Positions 51,398-60,127 of a stretch of 64,000 nt of DNA are shown here, piece after piece (position 1 is the stretch's first letter; every line of letters starts with the position of its first letter). The translations under genes were made by a program, and so were the position numbers. This DNA comes from Komagataeibacter melomenusus (GTDB taxonomy: Bacteria > Pseudomonadota > Alphaproteobacteria > Acetobacterales > Acetobacteraceae), in assembly GCF_013155395.1 (NCBI RefSeq), contig NZ_JABJWC010000018.1, forward strand, positions 1 to 64,000, in the 5' to 3' direction. Below the pieces are notes generated by a model. The model had not been told where the DNA came from and searched no databases. It saw nothing but the letters and a program-made list of their open reading frames with translations.

Positions 51398-53083
51398 TTA
51401 CTGCGCCTCCGTGGCATGGGTCATGCCCCGGTGCAGCGCCTGCTCCACATCCCGCCCCGCCAGCGACAGGGCCACTGCCTCGGCAATGCGGATGCCATCA
51501 ATGCCTGCCGAGAGAATGCCCCCGGCATAACCCGCCCCCTCGCCCGCCGGGAACAGCCCGCGCAGGTTCACGCCCTGCCCGTCCACCCCGCGCGGAATGC
51601 GCAGCGGCGAGGATGTGCGCGTCTCCACCCCCGTCATCACCGCATCCCGCATGGAGAACCCTGCCAGCTTGCTGTCAAAATGCGGCAGGGCCTCACGCAT
51701 GGCCTCGATGGCAAAATCCGGCAGGCAGGTTGCAAGGTCGGTCGGTGTCACGCCAGGGCGGTAGGATGGCACGACAGCGCCGAGCGTGGTGGAGGCCACG
51801 CCATCAAGGAAGTCACCCACCGTCTGCGCGGGCGCGAAATAGGCCCCGCCACCGGCGGCGAACGCGCGGCGCTCCCACTCGCGCTGGAAGGCGATGCCCG
51901 CAAGCGGCCCGCCGGGGTAATCACGCTCCGGCGTCACGCCGACGACCAGCCCGGCATTGGCATTGCGCTCGGCGCGGGAATACTGGCTCATGCCGTTGGT
52001 CACCACCTGCCCCACCTCGGATGTGGCGGCCACCACCGTGCCGCCGGGGCACATGCAGAAGGAATAGACCGCGCGGCCATTGCTGGCATGGTGCACCAGC
52101 CTGTAATCCGCCGCCCCCAGCAGCGGCACGGCCTCGGGCTGGCCATAGCGGGCGGTGTTGATGACCGATTGCGGGTGCTCGATGCGCACTCCGATGGAAA
52201 ACGGCTTGGCCACCATGGCAACGCCTGCGTCATGCAGCGCGCCAAAGGTGTCACGCGCGCTATGGCCGATAGCCAGCACCACGTGGCTTGCCGTGATCTC
52301 ATCGCCATCCGCCAGGCGCAGCGCGCGGATGCGCTGGCCCCCTGTGCCGTCATCGCCGGTCACGAATTCGGTCACATGCGCGCCAAAGCGGTATTCACCG
52401 CCCAGCGCCTCGATCTCGGCACGGATATGCTCGACCATCGACACCAGGCGGAACGTGCCGATATGCGGGCGCGAGAGGTATTCGATCTCGGGCGGCGCGC
52501 CCGCGCGCACGAATTCAGCCAGCACCTTGCGGCCATAATGGCGCGGATCGCTGACCTGGCTGTACAGCTTGCCATCGGAGAAGGTGCCTGCCCCCCCTTC
52601 GCCAAACTGCACGTTGCTTTCAGGGTTGAGGATGGATTTGCGCCACAGGGCAAAAGTATCGACCGTGCGCTCGCGCACCACCTTGCCGCGCTCGAGCACC
52701 ACGGGGCGCAGGCCCATCTGCGCCAGCACGAGCGCTGCCATCAGCCCGCACGGCCCCGCCCCGATCACCACCGGGCGCGCAAAACCGGGCCGGGCGGCAA
52801 GGGCCGGGCCATCCTCCACCGCAAGGCGGTAGGTGGTATCAGGCGTGGGCATGATGTTGCGCGCGCCCGGGTGGGCGGCGAGCACGGCGGCCTCGTCGCG
52901 CACGGTGCAGTCCACGGTATAGACCAGCATCATGCGGTGCCGGTGGCGCGCGTCATGGCCACGGCGGAAGATGGTGATGGCCTCGATATCCGCCCGCGCC
53001 ACACCCAGCCGCCCGGCCACCGCCTGTTCCAGTGCGGCTTCGTCATGCGCGATGGGCAGGCGCAGTTCGGTCAGTCGGATCAT
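51398..53083 (-). CDS. COG2509-type FAD-dependent dehydrogenase
   Basis: 561 residues. Seen: N-terminal ferredoxin-like domain with FRRGHDARHRHRMMLVYTVD (about 35-60), dinucleotide motif RPVVIGAGPCGLMAALVLAQMG, NPESNVQFGEGGAGTFSDGKLYS, HIGTFRLVSMVEHIR, VLAIGHSARDTF, and FPAGEGAGYAGGILSAGIDGIRIAEAV at the end. This architecture (DUF-like N-terminus plus FAD/NAD fold) matches uncharacterised COG2509 proteins. Substrate unknown. Start ATG 53083 (MIRLTELRLPI). Monocistronic, divergent from the CDF gene. Confidence 0.85.
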   Translation of the reverse strand: MIRLTELRLPIAHDEAALEQAVAGRLGVARADIEAITIFRRGHDARHRHRMMLVYTVDCTVRDEAAVLAAHPGARNIMPTPDTTYRLAVEDGPALAARPGFARPVVIGAGPCGLMAALVLAQMGLRPVVLERGKVVRERTVDTFALWRKSILNPESNVQFGEGGAGTFSDGKLYSQVSDPRHYGRKVLAEFVRAGAPPEIEYLSRPHIGTFRLVSMVEHIRAEIEALGGEYRFGAHVTEFVTGDDGTGGQRIRALRLADGDEITASHVVLAIGHSARDTFGALHDAGVAMVAKPFSIGVRIEHPQSVINTARYGQPEAVPLLGAADYRLVHHASNGRAVYSFCMCPGGTVVAATSEVGQVVTNGMSQYSRAERNANAGLVVGVTPERDYPGGPLAGIAFQREWERRAFAAGGGAYFAPAQTVGDFLDGVASTTLGAVVPSYRPGVTPTDLATCLPDFAIEAMREALPHFDSKLAGFSMRDAVMTGVETRTSSPLRIPRGVDGQGVNLRGLFPAGEGAGYAGGILSAGIDGIRIAEAVALSLAGRDVEQALHRGMTHATEAQ

Positions 53084-53235
53084 GGGCGGGTTTTCCGTGG
53101 CTGGTGACAGTGCGGGAGCCATATCACGCCGGGGTAGCGCACAGGAATGTGCTAAATGCTGGTGACGCGCCGCAACCTTCTGCTAGGAAGGCGGCGATAC
53201 CCTGCCCCTCCCGATCAATATGGACTTAAGGCCCC

Positions 53236-54393
53236 ATGGGCGAATGCCAGCACAACCATGGCGCGGATGGCCATGACCACTCCCATGACCACGCCGCTCC
53301 CCCACCCGCGCACGGCACGGCCTGCACCGGCCACGACCACGCGCAGGGCGACCATGCGCACCACGGCCCTGCCGCCTGTGGGCCGGATGCGGGCCATGAC
53401 GGCGGGCATGACCATGCGCATGACCACGCCGCCGATGAGCATGATGGCGGCTGCGGGCACGATCACGGGCATGGCGGGCTGTTTGGCCACCACCATGTGC
53501 ACACGCCGGCCTCCTATGGCCGGGCGTTTGCCATCGGCATCGCGCTCAACCTTGTCTATGTGGTGGGCGAGGCGGTGTGGGGCGTGCGCAGCCATGCGCT
53601 CTCGCTGCTGGCCGATGCGGGGCATAACCTGTCCGACGTGCTGGCCCTCGGGGCGGCATGGCTGGCCGAGGTGCTCTCGCGCCGCGCGCCGACCGCCAAT
53701 TTCACCTACGGGTGGCGGCGCTCTTCCATCCTCGCAGCGCTGGGCAATGCGGTGGCCCTGCTGGTGGTGACCGGCGGCATCATGTGGGAGGCCGTGCTGC
53801 GGCTGGTCCACCCGCATCCGGTAGCAGGCGTTGCGGTGATGGTGGTGGCGGGAATCGGCATCGTGGTGAACGGCGCGACCGCGCTGCTGTTTGCCAGTGG
53901 CGGCAAAAAGGACCTCAACCTGCATGGCGCGTTCCTGCACATGGCATCCGACGCGGTGATGGCGCTGGCCGTGGTGGCGGGGGGCGGGCTGATCCTGCTC
54001 ACCGGCTGGCTGCGCGTTGACCCCGTCATCTGCCTTGTGGTGTCGCTGTCCATCATCGTGGCCACATGGTCGCTGCTGCGCGATTCGCTGGACATGGCGC
54101 TCGACCGCGTGCCGCGCGGCATCGACCCCGCCGCCGTCGATGCCTTTTTGCGCACGTTGCCCGGCGTGTGCGACCTGCATGACCTGCATATCTGGCCCAT
54201 CAGCACCACCGAAACCGCGCTGACCGTTCACCTCGTGCGCGCGGCGGACGAGCAGGGCCACGCGCCTGATGGCCTGCTGAACCGCGCTGCCAGCGAGCTT
54301 CAGGCCCGCTTTGGCATTGTTCACCCCACCTTGCAGATTGAAACCCTGACCGATGCCGACCACTGCATTCTGGCCGAAGCCCACTCCGTCTGA
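53236..54393 (+). CDS. Cation diffusion facilitator metal exporter with His-rich N-terminus
   Basis: 385 residues. Zn-type CDF antiporter (CzcD/ZitB-like) exporting divalent metal. Seen: cytoplasmic N-terminal tail of 90 residues with 25 His (HDHSHDH, HDHAHDH, GHHHVHT), six membrane segments from about residue 95, metal site HxxxD in SLLADAGHNLSD (His130, Asp134) and DxxxD/HxxxD in FLHMASDAVMA, then the C-terminal cytoplasmic dimer domain DLHDLHIWPISTTETALTVHL. Zn(II) or Co(II) is likely from HNLSD. Immediately before a second CDF gene, 22 nt apart. Confidence 0.94.
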   Translation: MGECQHNHGADGHDHSHDHAAPPPAHGTACTGHDHAQGDHAHHGPAACGPDAGHDGGHDHAHDHAADEHDGGCGHDHGHGGLFGHHHVHTPASYGRAFAIGIALNLVYVVGEAVWGVRSHALSLLADAGHNLSDVLALGAAWLAEVLSRRAPTANFTYGWRRSSILAALGNAVALLVVTGGIMWEAVLRLVHPHPVAGVAVMVVAGIGIVVNGATALLFASGGKKDLNLHGAFLHMASDAVMALAVVAGGGLILLTGWLRVDPVICLVVSLSIIVATWSLLRDSLDMALDRVPRGIDPAAVDAFLRTLPGVCDLHDLHIWPISTTETALTVHLVRAADEQGHAPDGLLNRAASELQARFGIVHPTLQIETLTDADHCILAEAHSV

Positions 54394-54415
54394 TCGCAAG
54401 GACACCCCGTTCAGC

Positions 54416-55318
54416 ATGTCTTCCAGCACCGACCCGAAGATCCGCGCCGCCTGGTGCAGCGTTGCCGTCAGCCTCATCGCCTTGGGCATGAAATATGCCG
54501 CATGGCGGGTGACCGACAGCATCGCGCTGTATTCCGATGCCATCGAGACCATCATCAACGTGGTCTCCGCCGTGGCCGGGCTGTGGGCACTGCGGGTGGC
54601 CAGCCTGCCGCCCGACCACAACCACACCTATGGCCACTACAAGGCCGAATACCTCTCGGCCGTGGCCGAAGGGGTGCTGGTGGTCATTACCGCCATCACC
54701 ATCGCGCATGAGGCGTGGATCGGCTTCCGGCACATGCATGCGCCGCAGGATTCGTGGCTGGGCATTGCGCTCAATGGCGGCGCGGGCGTGCTCAACCTGG
54801 TGTGGGGGCTGTTCCTGCTGCGGCTGGGGCGCGCGCGCCATTCACCCGCGCTGGTGGCCAGCGGGCATCATGTCCTGTCCGATGTCTGGACATCGGCGGT
54901 GCTGATCACGGGGTTCGTGCTGATCCCGCTCACCGGCTTTCTGTGGCTCGACCCGCTGCTCGCCGCCCTGATTGCGGTCAACGTGCTGCGCACGGGGTGG
55001 GAGATGATGCGCACATCCATCGCCGGGCTGATGGACGAGGCCCCCAACTCCGAAACGCTGGGCGAGATCCGCTCCATCATCTCGCACACCGCCACCGGCG
55101 CGATGGAGGCGCATGACATCCGCGCGCGCATCGTGGGTGCCATGACGTTTATCGAGTTTCATCTTGTCGTGCCCGGTGCCATGAGCGTAGAGGAAGCCCA
55201 CCATATATGCGACCGGGTGGAAGAGGGCCTGCGCGCGGGGCTGGGCGATGCGCTGATCAACATCCATGTCGAACCCGAGCGCAAGGCCAAGCATACCGGC
55301 GTGCTGGTGCTGCCCTGA
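54416..55318 (+). CDS. Cation diffusion facilitator transporter, FieF-like clade
   Basis: 300 residues. Seen: short N-terminus, six membrane segments, first metal motif IALYSDAIETIINVVSA where the second ligand of the FieF DxxxD is Thr (DAIET), second motif VASGHHVLSDVWTSA (HxxxD), and the C-terminal dimer domain (EIRSIISHTATGAMEAHDIRARIVG...IEFHLVVPGAMSVEEAHHICDRVEEGL). No His-rich loop. The metal is likely Fe or Mn rather than Zn, judged loosely from motif type. ATG 54416; reading from 54353 overlaps the previous gene and is unlikely. Probably co-transcribed with the first CDF. Confidence 0.92.
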   Translation: MSSSTDPKIRAAWCSVAVSLIALGMKYAAWRVTDSIALYSDAIETIINVVSAVAGLWALRVASLPPDHNHTYGHYKAEYLSAVAEGVLVVITAITIAHEAWIGFRHMHAPQDSWLGIALNGGAGVLNLVWGLFLLRLGRARHSPALVASGHHVLSDVWTSAVLITGFVLIPLTGFLWLDPLLAALIAVNVLRTGWEMMRTSIAGLMDEAPNSETLGEIRSIISHTATGAMEAHDIRARIVGAMTFIEFHLVVPGAMSVEEAHHICDRVEEGLRAGLGDALINIHVEPERKAKHTGVLVLP

Positions 55319-55458
55319 CCTGGCGACGGGGCGGACGGGGCAGATAGTGTGCCGATGACCGCCTGACCTGCGATAAATACCATCCCTGCCGCGAAACCGG
55401 ACGGCCTGAACCCGGTTTTACCTGTTTCAGGGCTGTTGCTGAAAGTACGTTACCGGGC

Positions 55459-56826
55459 ATGCGAACCGACCTTACCGAGATACGCCGGAAACACATGCGC
55501 CACCTGCGCCGTTCCGCGCGGATCACCACCGAGCAGTGGCGGCGCAAGCTCGCGTGCTGGGCGGCGGCCGTGGTGGTGGGCGTGGTGGCGGTGGGCTTTG
55601 CCATGGCGGCCGATGCGGCGGCAAGCCTGCGCACGCACATCATCGCGTTCAACCCGTGGCTGATGCTGGTGCTGACGCCGGGCGGCCTTGCGCTTTCAAC
55701 GTGGCTCACGCGCACGTGGTTCCGTGGCGCGCAGGGCAGCGGCATACCGCAGACCATTGCCACGCTGCACCTTGAAAATTTCACCATTGTCGACCGGCTG
55801 CTGTCGCTGCGGGTGGCGGCGGGCAAGATCGTGCTGACCTCGCTGGGGCTGGTGGCGGGGGCTTCCATCGGGCGCGAGGGGCCGAGCGTGCAGATCGGTG
55901 CGGCCATCATGCATGCGTGCGGGCGGTGGCTCAACCTGTCCACCATCAGCATGCGGCGCGGGCTGATCCTGGCGGGCGGCGCGTCAGGCGTATCGGCTGC
56001 GTTCAACACGCCGCTGGCGGGCATCGTGTTCGCCATCGAGGAACTCAGCCACTCGTTTGAGCAGCGCACCAGCGGCACCATGCTCACCGGCGTGATCCTG
56101 TCGGGTGTGACGGCCATAGCACTCGTGGGCAATTACAGCTATTTCGGCCACACCGATGTGGTCGTGCCCATTGGCATAAGCTGGATCGCGGTGCCGACCT
56201 GCGGCATTCTGGGCGGTATTGGCGGGGGCGTGTTCTCGGCCATTCTCATCCGGGCCACGCGTGGCCTGCCCGGCGGGCTGGGGCGCTTTGCCAAGGGGCG
56301 GCCGGTGGCCTTTGCCGCCGTGTGCGGGCTTTTGCTGGCCATACTGGGCATTGCCTCGGGCGGGATCACCTATGGCACCGGCTATTATCAGGCGCATGAA
56401 ATCATTGATGGGCGGACGCATTATCCCGCCTCGTTCTTCATCCTCAAATTCATCGCCACCATCATTTCCTACTGCTCGGGCATTCCGGGCGGGCTGTTTG
56501 CGCCCTCGCTGGCCATCGGGGCGGGGTTTGGCGGGTGGGTGGCGCAGTTCCTGCCGCACACCACGCCGGGTGCCGTGGTGCTGCTGGGCACGGTGGCCTA
56601 TTTCTCCGCCGTGGTGCAGTCACCGCTGACGGCCTCGGTCATTGTCATGGAAATGTGTGACAACCAGCAGGTCACGCTGGCACTGCTGGCCACGTCGTTC
56701 CTGGCCTATGGCGTATCGCGCATGATCTGTTCGCAGCCGCTCTACGCCGCCCTGGCCGAGGCATTTCTTGATGGCATGGCCTCTGCCCCAAAACCCCCGC
56801 CCGCAGTCAAAGCGGCTGTAAAATAA
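55459..56826 (+). CDS. ClC-type chloride/proton antiporter or channel
   Basis: 455 residues with about ten or more hydrophobic helices. Seen: GSGIPQ (93-98), the gating motif GASIGREGPSVQIGA with Glu140 (E. coli Glu148), internal-proton region FAIEELSHSF with Glu194/195 (E. coli Glu203), and FCSGIPGGLFAPSLAIGAGFGG-like SYCSGIPGGLFAPSL. Both gating and proton glutamates are present, favouring an antiporter. No CBS domains. Start ATG 55459; ATG 55495 after GGAAACAC is also possible. Role: pH or osmotic balance, relevant in an acid producer. Confidence 0.93.
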   Translation: MRTDLTEIRRKHMRHLRRSARITTEQWRRKLACWAAAVVVGVVAVGFAMAADAAASLRTHIIAFNPWLMLVLTPGGLALSTWLTRTWFRGAQGSGIPQTIATLHLENFTIVDRLLSLRVAAGKIVLTSLGLVAGASIGREGPSVQIGAAIMHACGRWLNLSTISMRRGLILAGGASGVSAAFNTPLAGIVFAIEELSHSFEQRTSGTMLTGVILSGVTAIALVGNYSYFGHTDVVVPIGISWIAVPTCGILGGIGGGVFSAILIRATRGLPGGLGRFAKGRPVAFAAVCGLLLAILGIASGGITYGTGYYQAHEIIDGRTHYPASFFILKFIATIISYCSGIPGGLFAPSLAIGAGFGGWVAQFLPHTTPGAVVLLGTVAYFSAVVQSPLTASVIVMEMCDNQQVTLALLATSFLAYGVSRMICSQPLYAALAEAFLDGMASAPKPPPAVKAAVK

Positions 56827-56829
56827 CAG

Positions 56830-56907
56830 AAGTTTTTGGTGAAGCTTTTTTCAAAAAGCTTCGAAAGACGCCGCCTTTTTGAAAAAAGGCGGCACCCAAA
56901 AACTTTT
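56830..56907 (+). repeat. Dispersed palindromic intergenic element, copy 10 (near consensus)
   Basis: AAGTTTTTGGTG, AAGCTTTTTTCAAAAAGCTT hairpin, CGAAAGACGCC, GCCTTTTTGAAAAAAGGC hairpin, GGCACCCAAAAACTTTT. Between the convergent ClC and glycosyltransferase genes; its last bases reach the glycosyltransferase stop. Confidence 0.92.
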
Positions 56908-57943
56908 ATCCGTTTTGGGTCCGTTGCACCCGGTCGTAAAAGGCCAGCCATTGGGTGGTTACCGCCTGCGGGGTAAAGCCTGCCTCGTAATCACGCGTGC
57001 CGCCTGCCACGATACGCGCGGCCAGGGCCGGGTCATCAAGCACCGCGCGGATGGAAGTGGCCAGGGCCGGGGCATCGTCGATCGGCACCAGCATGCCGTT
57101 CTCGCCATTGCGGATATGCGCGCGCGGCCCGTCGGCCGCACAGGCCACCAGCGGCACGCCCGCTGACCAGGCATCGAGGATCACGGTGCCAAACGGCTCA
57201 TAGCGCGAGGGCAACACGCACAGATCCGCTGCCGCCAGCAAAGCCCCCCGGTCCGAGCGCCAGCCCAGAAAATGCACCCGCTCCGCCACCCCCAGCCGTG
57301 CCGCCTGCGCGCCAAGGGCTTCACGCAGTTCGCCCTCGCCTGCCAGCCACACATGGCAGCGCGGCAGGGCGGGCAGCGCGTCAAGCAGGGTTTCCAGCCC
57401 CTTGGCCGGGTGCAGGCGCGAGAGCACCAGCAGCACCGGGGCATCGGGCGGCGTATCAAGTGCGTGCCGCAATACCGGCGGCTGCGGTTTTACGGATGGG
57501 AACGTGGGGATATAGGCCACGCGGTCCGCTGGCGCGCCACGGGCCACCATGGAGGCCGCCATATCCGCCGTGCAGCCCACGAACCAGTCGCAATGCGCGA
57601 AGGCACGCAGGTCCTTGTAATTGCCGAACCAGCCAATGACCGGCACCCCGGTGCCCGCGGGCACGATCTCGGCGGCACGGCGCAGCCAGCAATGGATGAT
57701 ATCGGGCCGGATACGCCCGATCAGCCGCCGCAGGGCATGGCGGGCGGCAGGGCGGAGCGGCAGGCGCAGCGGGGCGGTCTCCACATCCATCCCCGCCGCC
57801 CGCATGGCGGGCACGCGCGGGGCTGCGGGGTGCATGACAATGCTCTGTTCAAGCCCCGCCTCATGCAGGCTGCACATGACATCGGTGGCATAAAGCTCCG
57901 CCCCGCCATTGCCTTTTGCCGCCATGACATGCAGCACCCGCAT
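56906..57943 (-). CDS. Family 4 glycosyltransferase
   Basis: 345 residues, GT-B fold. Seen: N-terminal MRVLHVMAAKGNGGAELYATDVM (donor-domain GGAE motif), LLVLSRLHPAKGLETLLDALPAL, VWLAGEGELR, and the C-terminal SRYEPFGTVILDAWSAGVPLVA, where the usual EX7E ends in Asp. Adds a sugar from a nucleotide donor to an unknown acceptor; the gene order suggests lipopolysaccharide or exopolysaccharide, but no such cluster is visible. Starts 24 nt after the WD40 gene stop (same direction). Confidence 0.88.
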   Translation of the reverse strand: MRVLHVMAAKGNGGAELYATDVMCSLHEAGLEQSIVMHPAAPRVPAMRAAGMDVETAPLRLPLRPAARHALRRLIGRIRPDIIHCWLRRAAEIVPAGTGVPVIGWFGNYKDLRAFAHCDWFVGCTADMAASMVARGAPADRVAYIPTFPSVKPQPPVLRHALDTPPDAPVLLVLSRLHPAKGLETLLDALPALPRCHVWLAGEGELREALGAQAARLGVAERVHFLGWRSDRGALLAAADLCVLPSRYEPFGTVILDAWSAGVPLVACAADGPRAHIRNGENGMLVPIDDAPALATSIRAVLDDPALAARIVAGGTRDYEAGFTPQAVTTQWLAFYDRVQRTQNG

Positions 57944-57967
57944 GTGTTTTTCCGCCCCCTTGCGGCG

Positions 57968-59029
57968 TTATCTGGCCGACAGGTCGATTACCGCGGCGCG
58001 GCCATCTTCCGTGCCAAAGGCCAGCGCACAGCCATCGGGGCTGAAGGCCAGCGCGGTCACCGCCCCCTCGCCCGCCATGCTGACCGGCAGCAGGCGCTGG
58101 GCGTTGGTGTCAACCATCAGCACCGCGCCATCGGCAAAGCCGGCGGCCACGATGTCATGCACCGGGTGGCAGGCGACACGGGTGCACATGACACCGGGAA
58201 TGCCGCCAGCCTCCGCCGGGGGCTTGCCCATCGGGCCGCCACCAAAGAACGGCCACATCACGATGGTATCCGCCCCGCTGGTCACCAGCCACTTGCCATT
58301 GCGCGTAAAGGCCATGGACTGCACCTTGGTGGGGTAGCCGCTCATGCGCATGTTGTGCCCATCGGACAGCCGCCAGCCATGCAGTTCCGATTCCTGCATG
58401 GAGGTGACCAGCGCCTCGCCCGCCGGGTGGATGGCGATGCCGATATGGCTGCCCTTCCATTCAAGCTGGCGCGGCGTGTCCACCTTGGCCTGCACGAACC
58501 ACATCGACGCGCCATTATAGTGCGAGGCCGCGATTCGCTTGCCCTTGGCGTCAAACACGATGCCGCTGACAGTGGAAGGATGCTCGAGCACCTTGAGCGT
58601 GTCGCGGCCCTGCGCATCACGCAGTTCAACCTGCTTGCCTGAAGCAAAGGCGATCACGCCGCCCTTGTCATTCGCCCAGGTGGTGATGTGCTCGATCCAG
58701 CGCCGCCCCTTTGCCAGTTCGCTCACGCTGCCATCGGCGGCAATACGGCGCAGGCTGTTGTCATCGCCGCCGGTCAGGAAGCCGGTGGGGGCGGCATCGG
58801 GGGCGATGGACAGCACCGCGCCATCATGCACGGTCTGCACATCCCACGCATCCGACCGGCCCCAGTCGGCGCGGGCGGCCACCATCACGTCGCCCTCGCC
58901 GGTGGCAAAAGCAACCTGCTGGCTGTCACGCGCAATGGCGCAGCCGGTGATCTGTCCTTCAAGCTGGCGCTGGGCACCCCGGCGTTCGAGCAGCGAGGGG
59001 GGCAGGGTGTCGTTCATGGTGCCGCTCAT
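57968..59029 (-). CDS. WD40-repeat protein coupled to COG0523 GTPase
   Basis: 353 residues. Seen: about seven blade-like repeats (CAIARDSQQVAFATGEGDVMV, LSIAPDAAPTGFLTGGDDNSLRRI, SGIVFDAKGKRIAASHYNGASMWF, QSMAFTRNGKWLVTSGADTIVMWPF, VACHPVHDIVAAGFADGAVLMVD, TALAFSPDGCALAFGTEDGRAAVIDL), no signal peptide. WD40 propellers serve as scaffolds. ATG 59029 overlaps the stop of the GTPase gene (ATGA). The pairing with COG0523 is known to me from other alphaproteobacteria; a role in metal insertion is inferred. Confidence 0.87.
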   Translation of the reverse strand: MSGTMNDTLPPSLLERRGAQRQLEGQITGCAIARDSQQVAFATGEGDVMVAARADWGRSDAWDVQTVHDGAVLSIAPDAAPTGFLTGGDDNSLRRIAADGSVSELAKGRRWIEHITTWANDKGGVIAFASGKQVELRDAQGRDTLKVLEHPSTVSGIVFDAKGKRIAASHYNGASMWFVQAKVDTPRQLEWKGSHIGIAIHPAGEALVTSMQESELHGWRLSDGHNMRMSGYPTKVQSMAFTRNGKWLVTSGADTIVMWPFFGGGPMGKPPAEAGGIPGVMCTRVACHPVHDIVAAGFADGAVLMVDTNAQRLLPVSMAGEGAVTALAFSPDGCALAFGTEDGRAAVIDLSAR

Positions 59030-60027
59030 TTCGCACGGCAGCTTTCAAAACCACGGCGAAGCTGCGGGCGGTTGAGGTTGCGGCCAATGAAGACAAGGCG
59101 CGAGACATGCGGCTCGTCCTTCTTCCACGGGCCGATAAAGCCGCCATCGGCCATCATGTGCACCGCCTGAAAGGCGAAGCGCTGGTTCTCGCCCGCATAG
59201 TTCAGGATGCCCTTGGCGCGCAGGATGTCCGCCCCCTGCTCCTGCAGCACGGCGCCGATCCAGGCCTGGAACTTGGCGGCATCGAGCGGCTCCTCCACTT
59301 CAAACGACATCGAGGTGACATCGGCCTCATGCGAATGGCTGGTGTCCTCAAGGAAGTTGGGGGCATGCTCGAGCGCGCGCTGGAGGTCGAAGCCGCCCTG
59401 GTCGAGCACGTCGGACAGCGGCACGTCGCCCCGCTTTGCGCGGTGGAGGCGGCAGACGGCATTGATCGAGCGGATGCGCTTTTCAATCGCCTCGAGCCCT
59501 GCCTCATCCACCAGATCAACCTTGTTGAGGATGATCACATCGGCAAAGGCGATCTGGTTCACCGCCTCCGGGCTTTCCTCCAGCGTCTGGAGCACGTTGT
59601 AGGCATCGACCACGGTTACCACGGCATCGAGCCGGGTCTTGCCGCGCACATCTTCATCAACAAAGAAGGTCTGGGCCACGGGGGCAGGATCGGCAAGGCC
59701 GGTGGTCTCGACGATGATGCCATCGAATTTGGCGCGGCGCTTCATCAGGCTGCCAAGGATCCGGATCAGGTCGCCGCGCACGGTGCAGCAGATGCAGCCG
59801 TTGTTCATCTCGAACACTTCCTCGTCGGCATCGACCACGAGGTCGTTGTCCACGCCGAGTTCGCCAAACTCGTTGACCACAACCGCGTATTTGCGGCCAT
59901 GCTCTGCGGTGAGGATATGGTTGAGCAGCGTGGTCTTGCCTGCGCCGAGGAAGCCCGTCAGCACCGTAACCGGCACGAGGGTGTTCGCAGCTTTGGCGTC
60001 AGGTACGGCCTGAACGGTATCGGACAT
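59026..60027 (-). CDS. COG0523 (CobW/ZNG1) family metallochaperone GTPase
   Basis: 333 residues. Seen: Walker A TGFLGAGKTTLLNH (25-32), the metal-binding CxCC motif NNGCICCTVRGDL (78-81), VETTGLADPAPVAQTFF, NKVDLVDEAGL, a small His stretch HSHEAD, and the C-terminal CobW domain (LRAKGILNYAGENQRFAFQAVHM). GTP-driven insertion of zinc (ZNG1-like) or cobalt (CobW) is the family role; zinc is the safer guess since no cobalamin genes are near. Start ATG 60027; the longer frame has no similarity. First gene of the pair. Confidence 0.93.
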   Translation of the reverse strand: MSDTVQAVPDAKAANTLVPVTVLTGFLGAGKTTLLNHILTAEHGRKYAVVVNEFGELGVDNDLVVDADEEVFEMNNGCICCTVRGDLIRILGSLMKRRAKFDGIIVETTGLADPAPVAQTFFVDEDVRGKTRLDAVVTVVDAYNVLQTLEESPEAVNQIAFADVIILNKVDLVDEAGLEAIEKRIRSINAVCRLHRAKRGDVPLSDVLDQGGFDLQRALEHAPNFLEDTSHSHEADVTSMSFEVEEPLDAAKFQAWIGAVLQEQGADILRAKGILNYAGENQRFAFQAVHMMADGGFIGPWKKDEPHVSRLVFIGRNLNRPQLRRGFESCRAK

Positions 60028-60127
60028 GGAACCTCCAGTGTTTGGGCATGAGCCTTGTGTGCCCAGATATAGGGCGGCGCACCGTCCTCTCCCATACCCG
60101 GGCGGCATAAAAACGCAAAACGCGGCG

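Noticed and set aside
53215-54627. 470-codon minus-strand frame opposite the CDF genes
   Set aside because: Antisense to two well-supported transporters; its His/Met richness reflects the His-rich tail read backwards.
60028-60127. Zur-box-like operator upstream of the COG0523 gene
   Set aside because: No AT-rich palindrome of the Zur type is visible in this short GC-rich gap.
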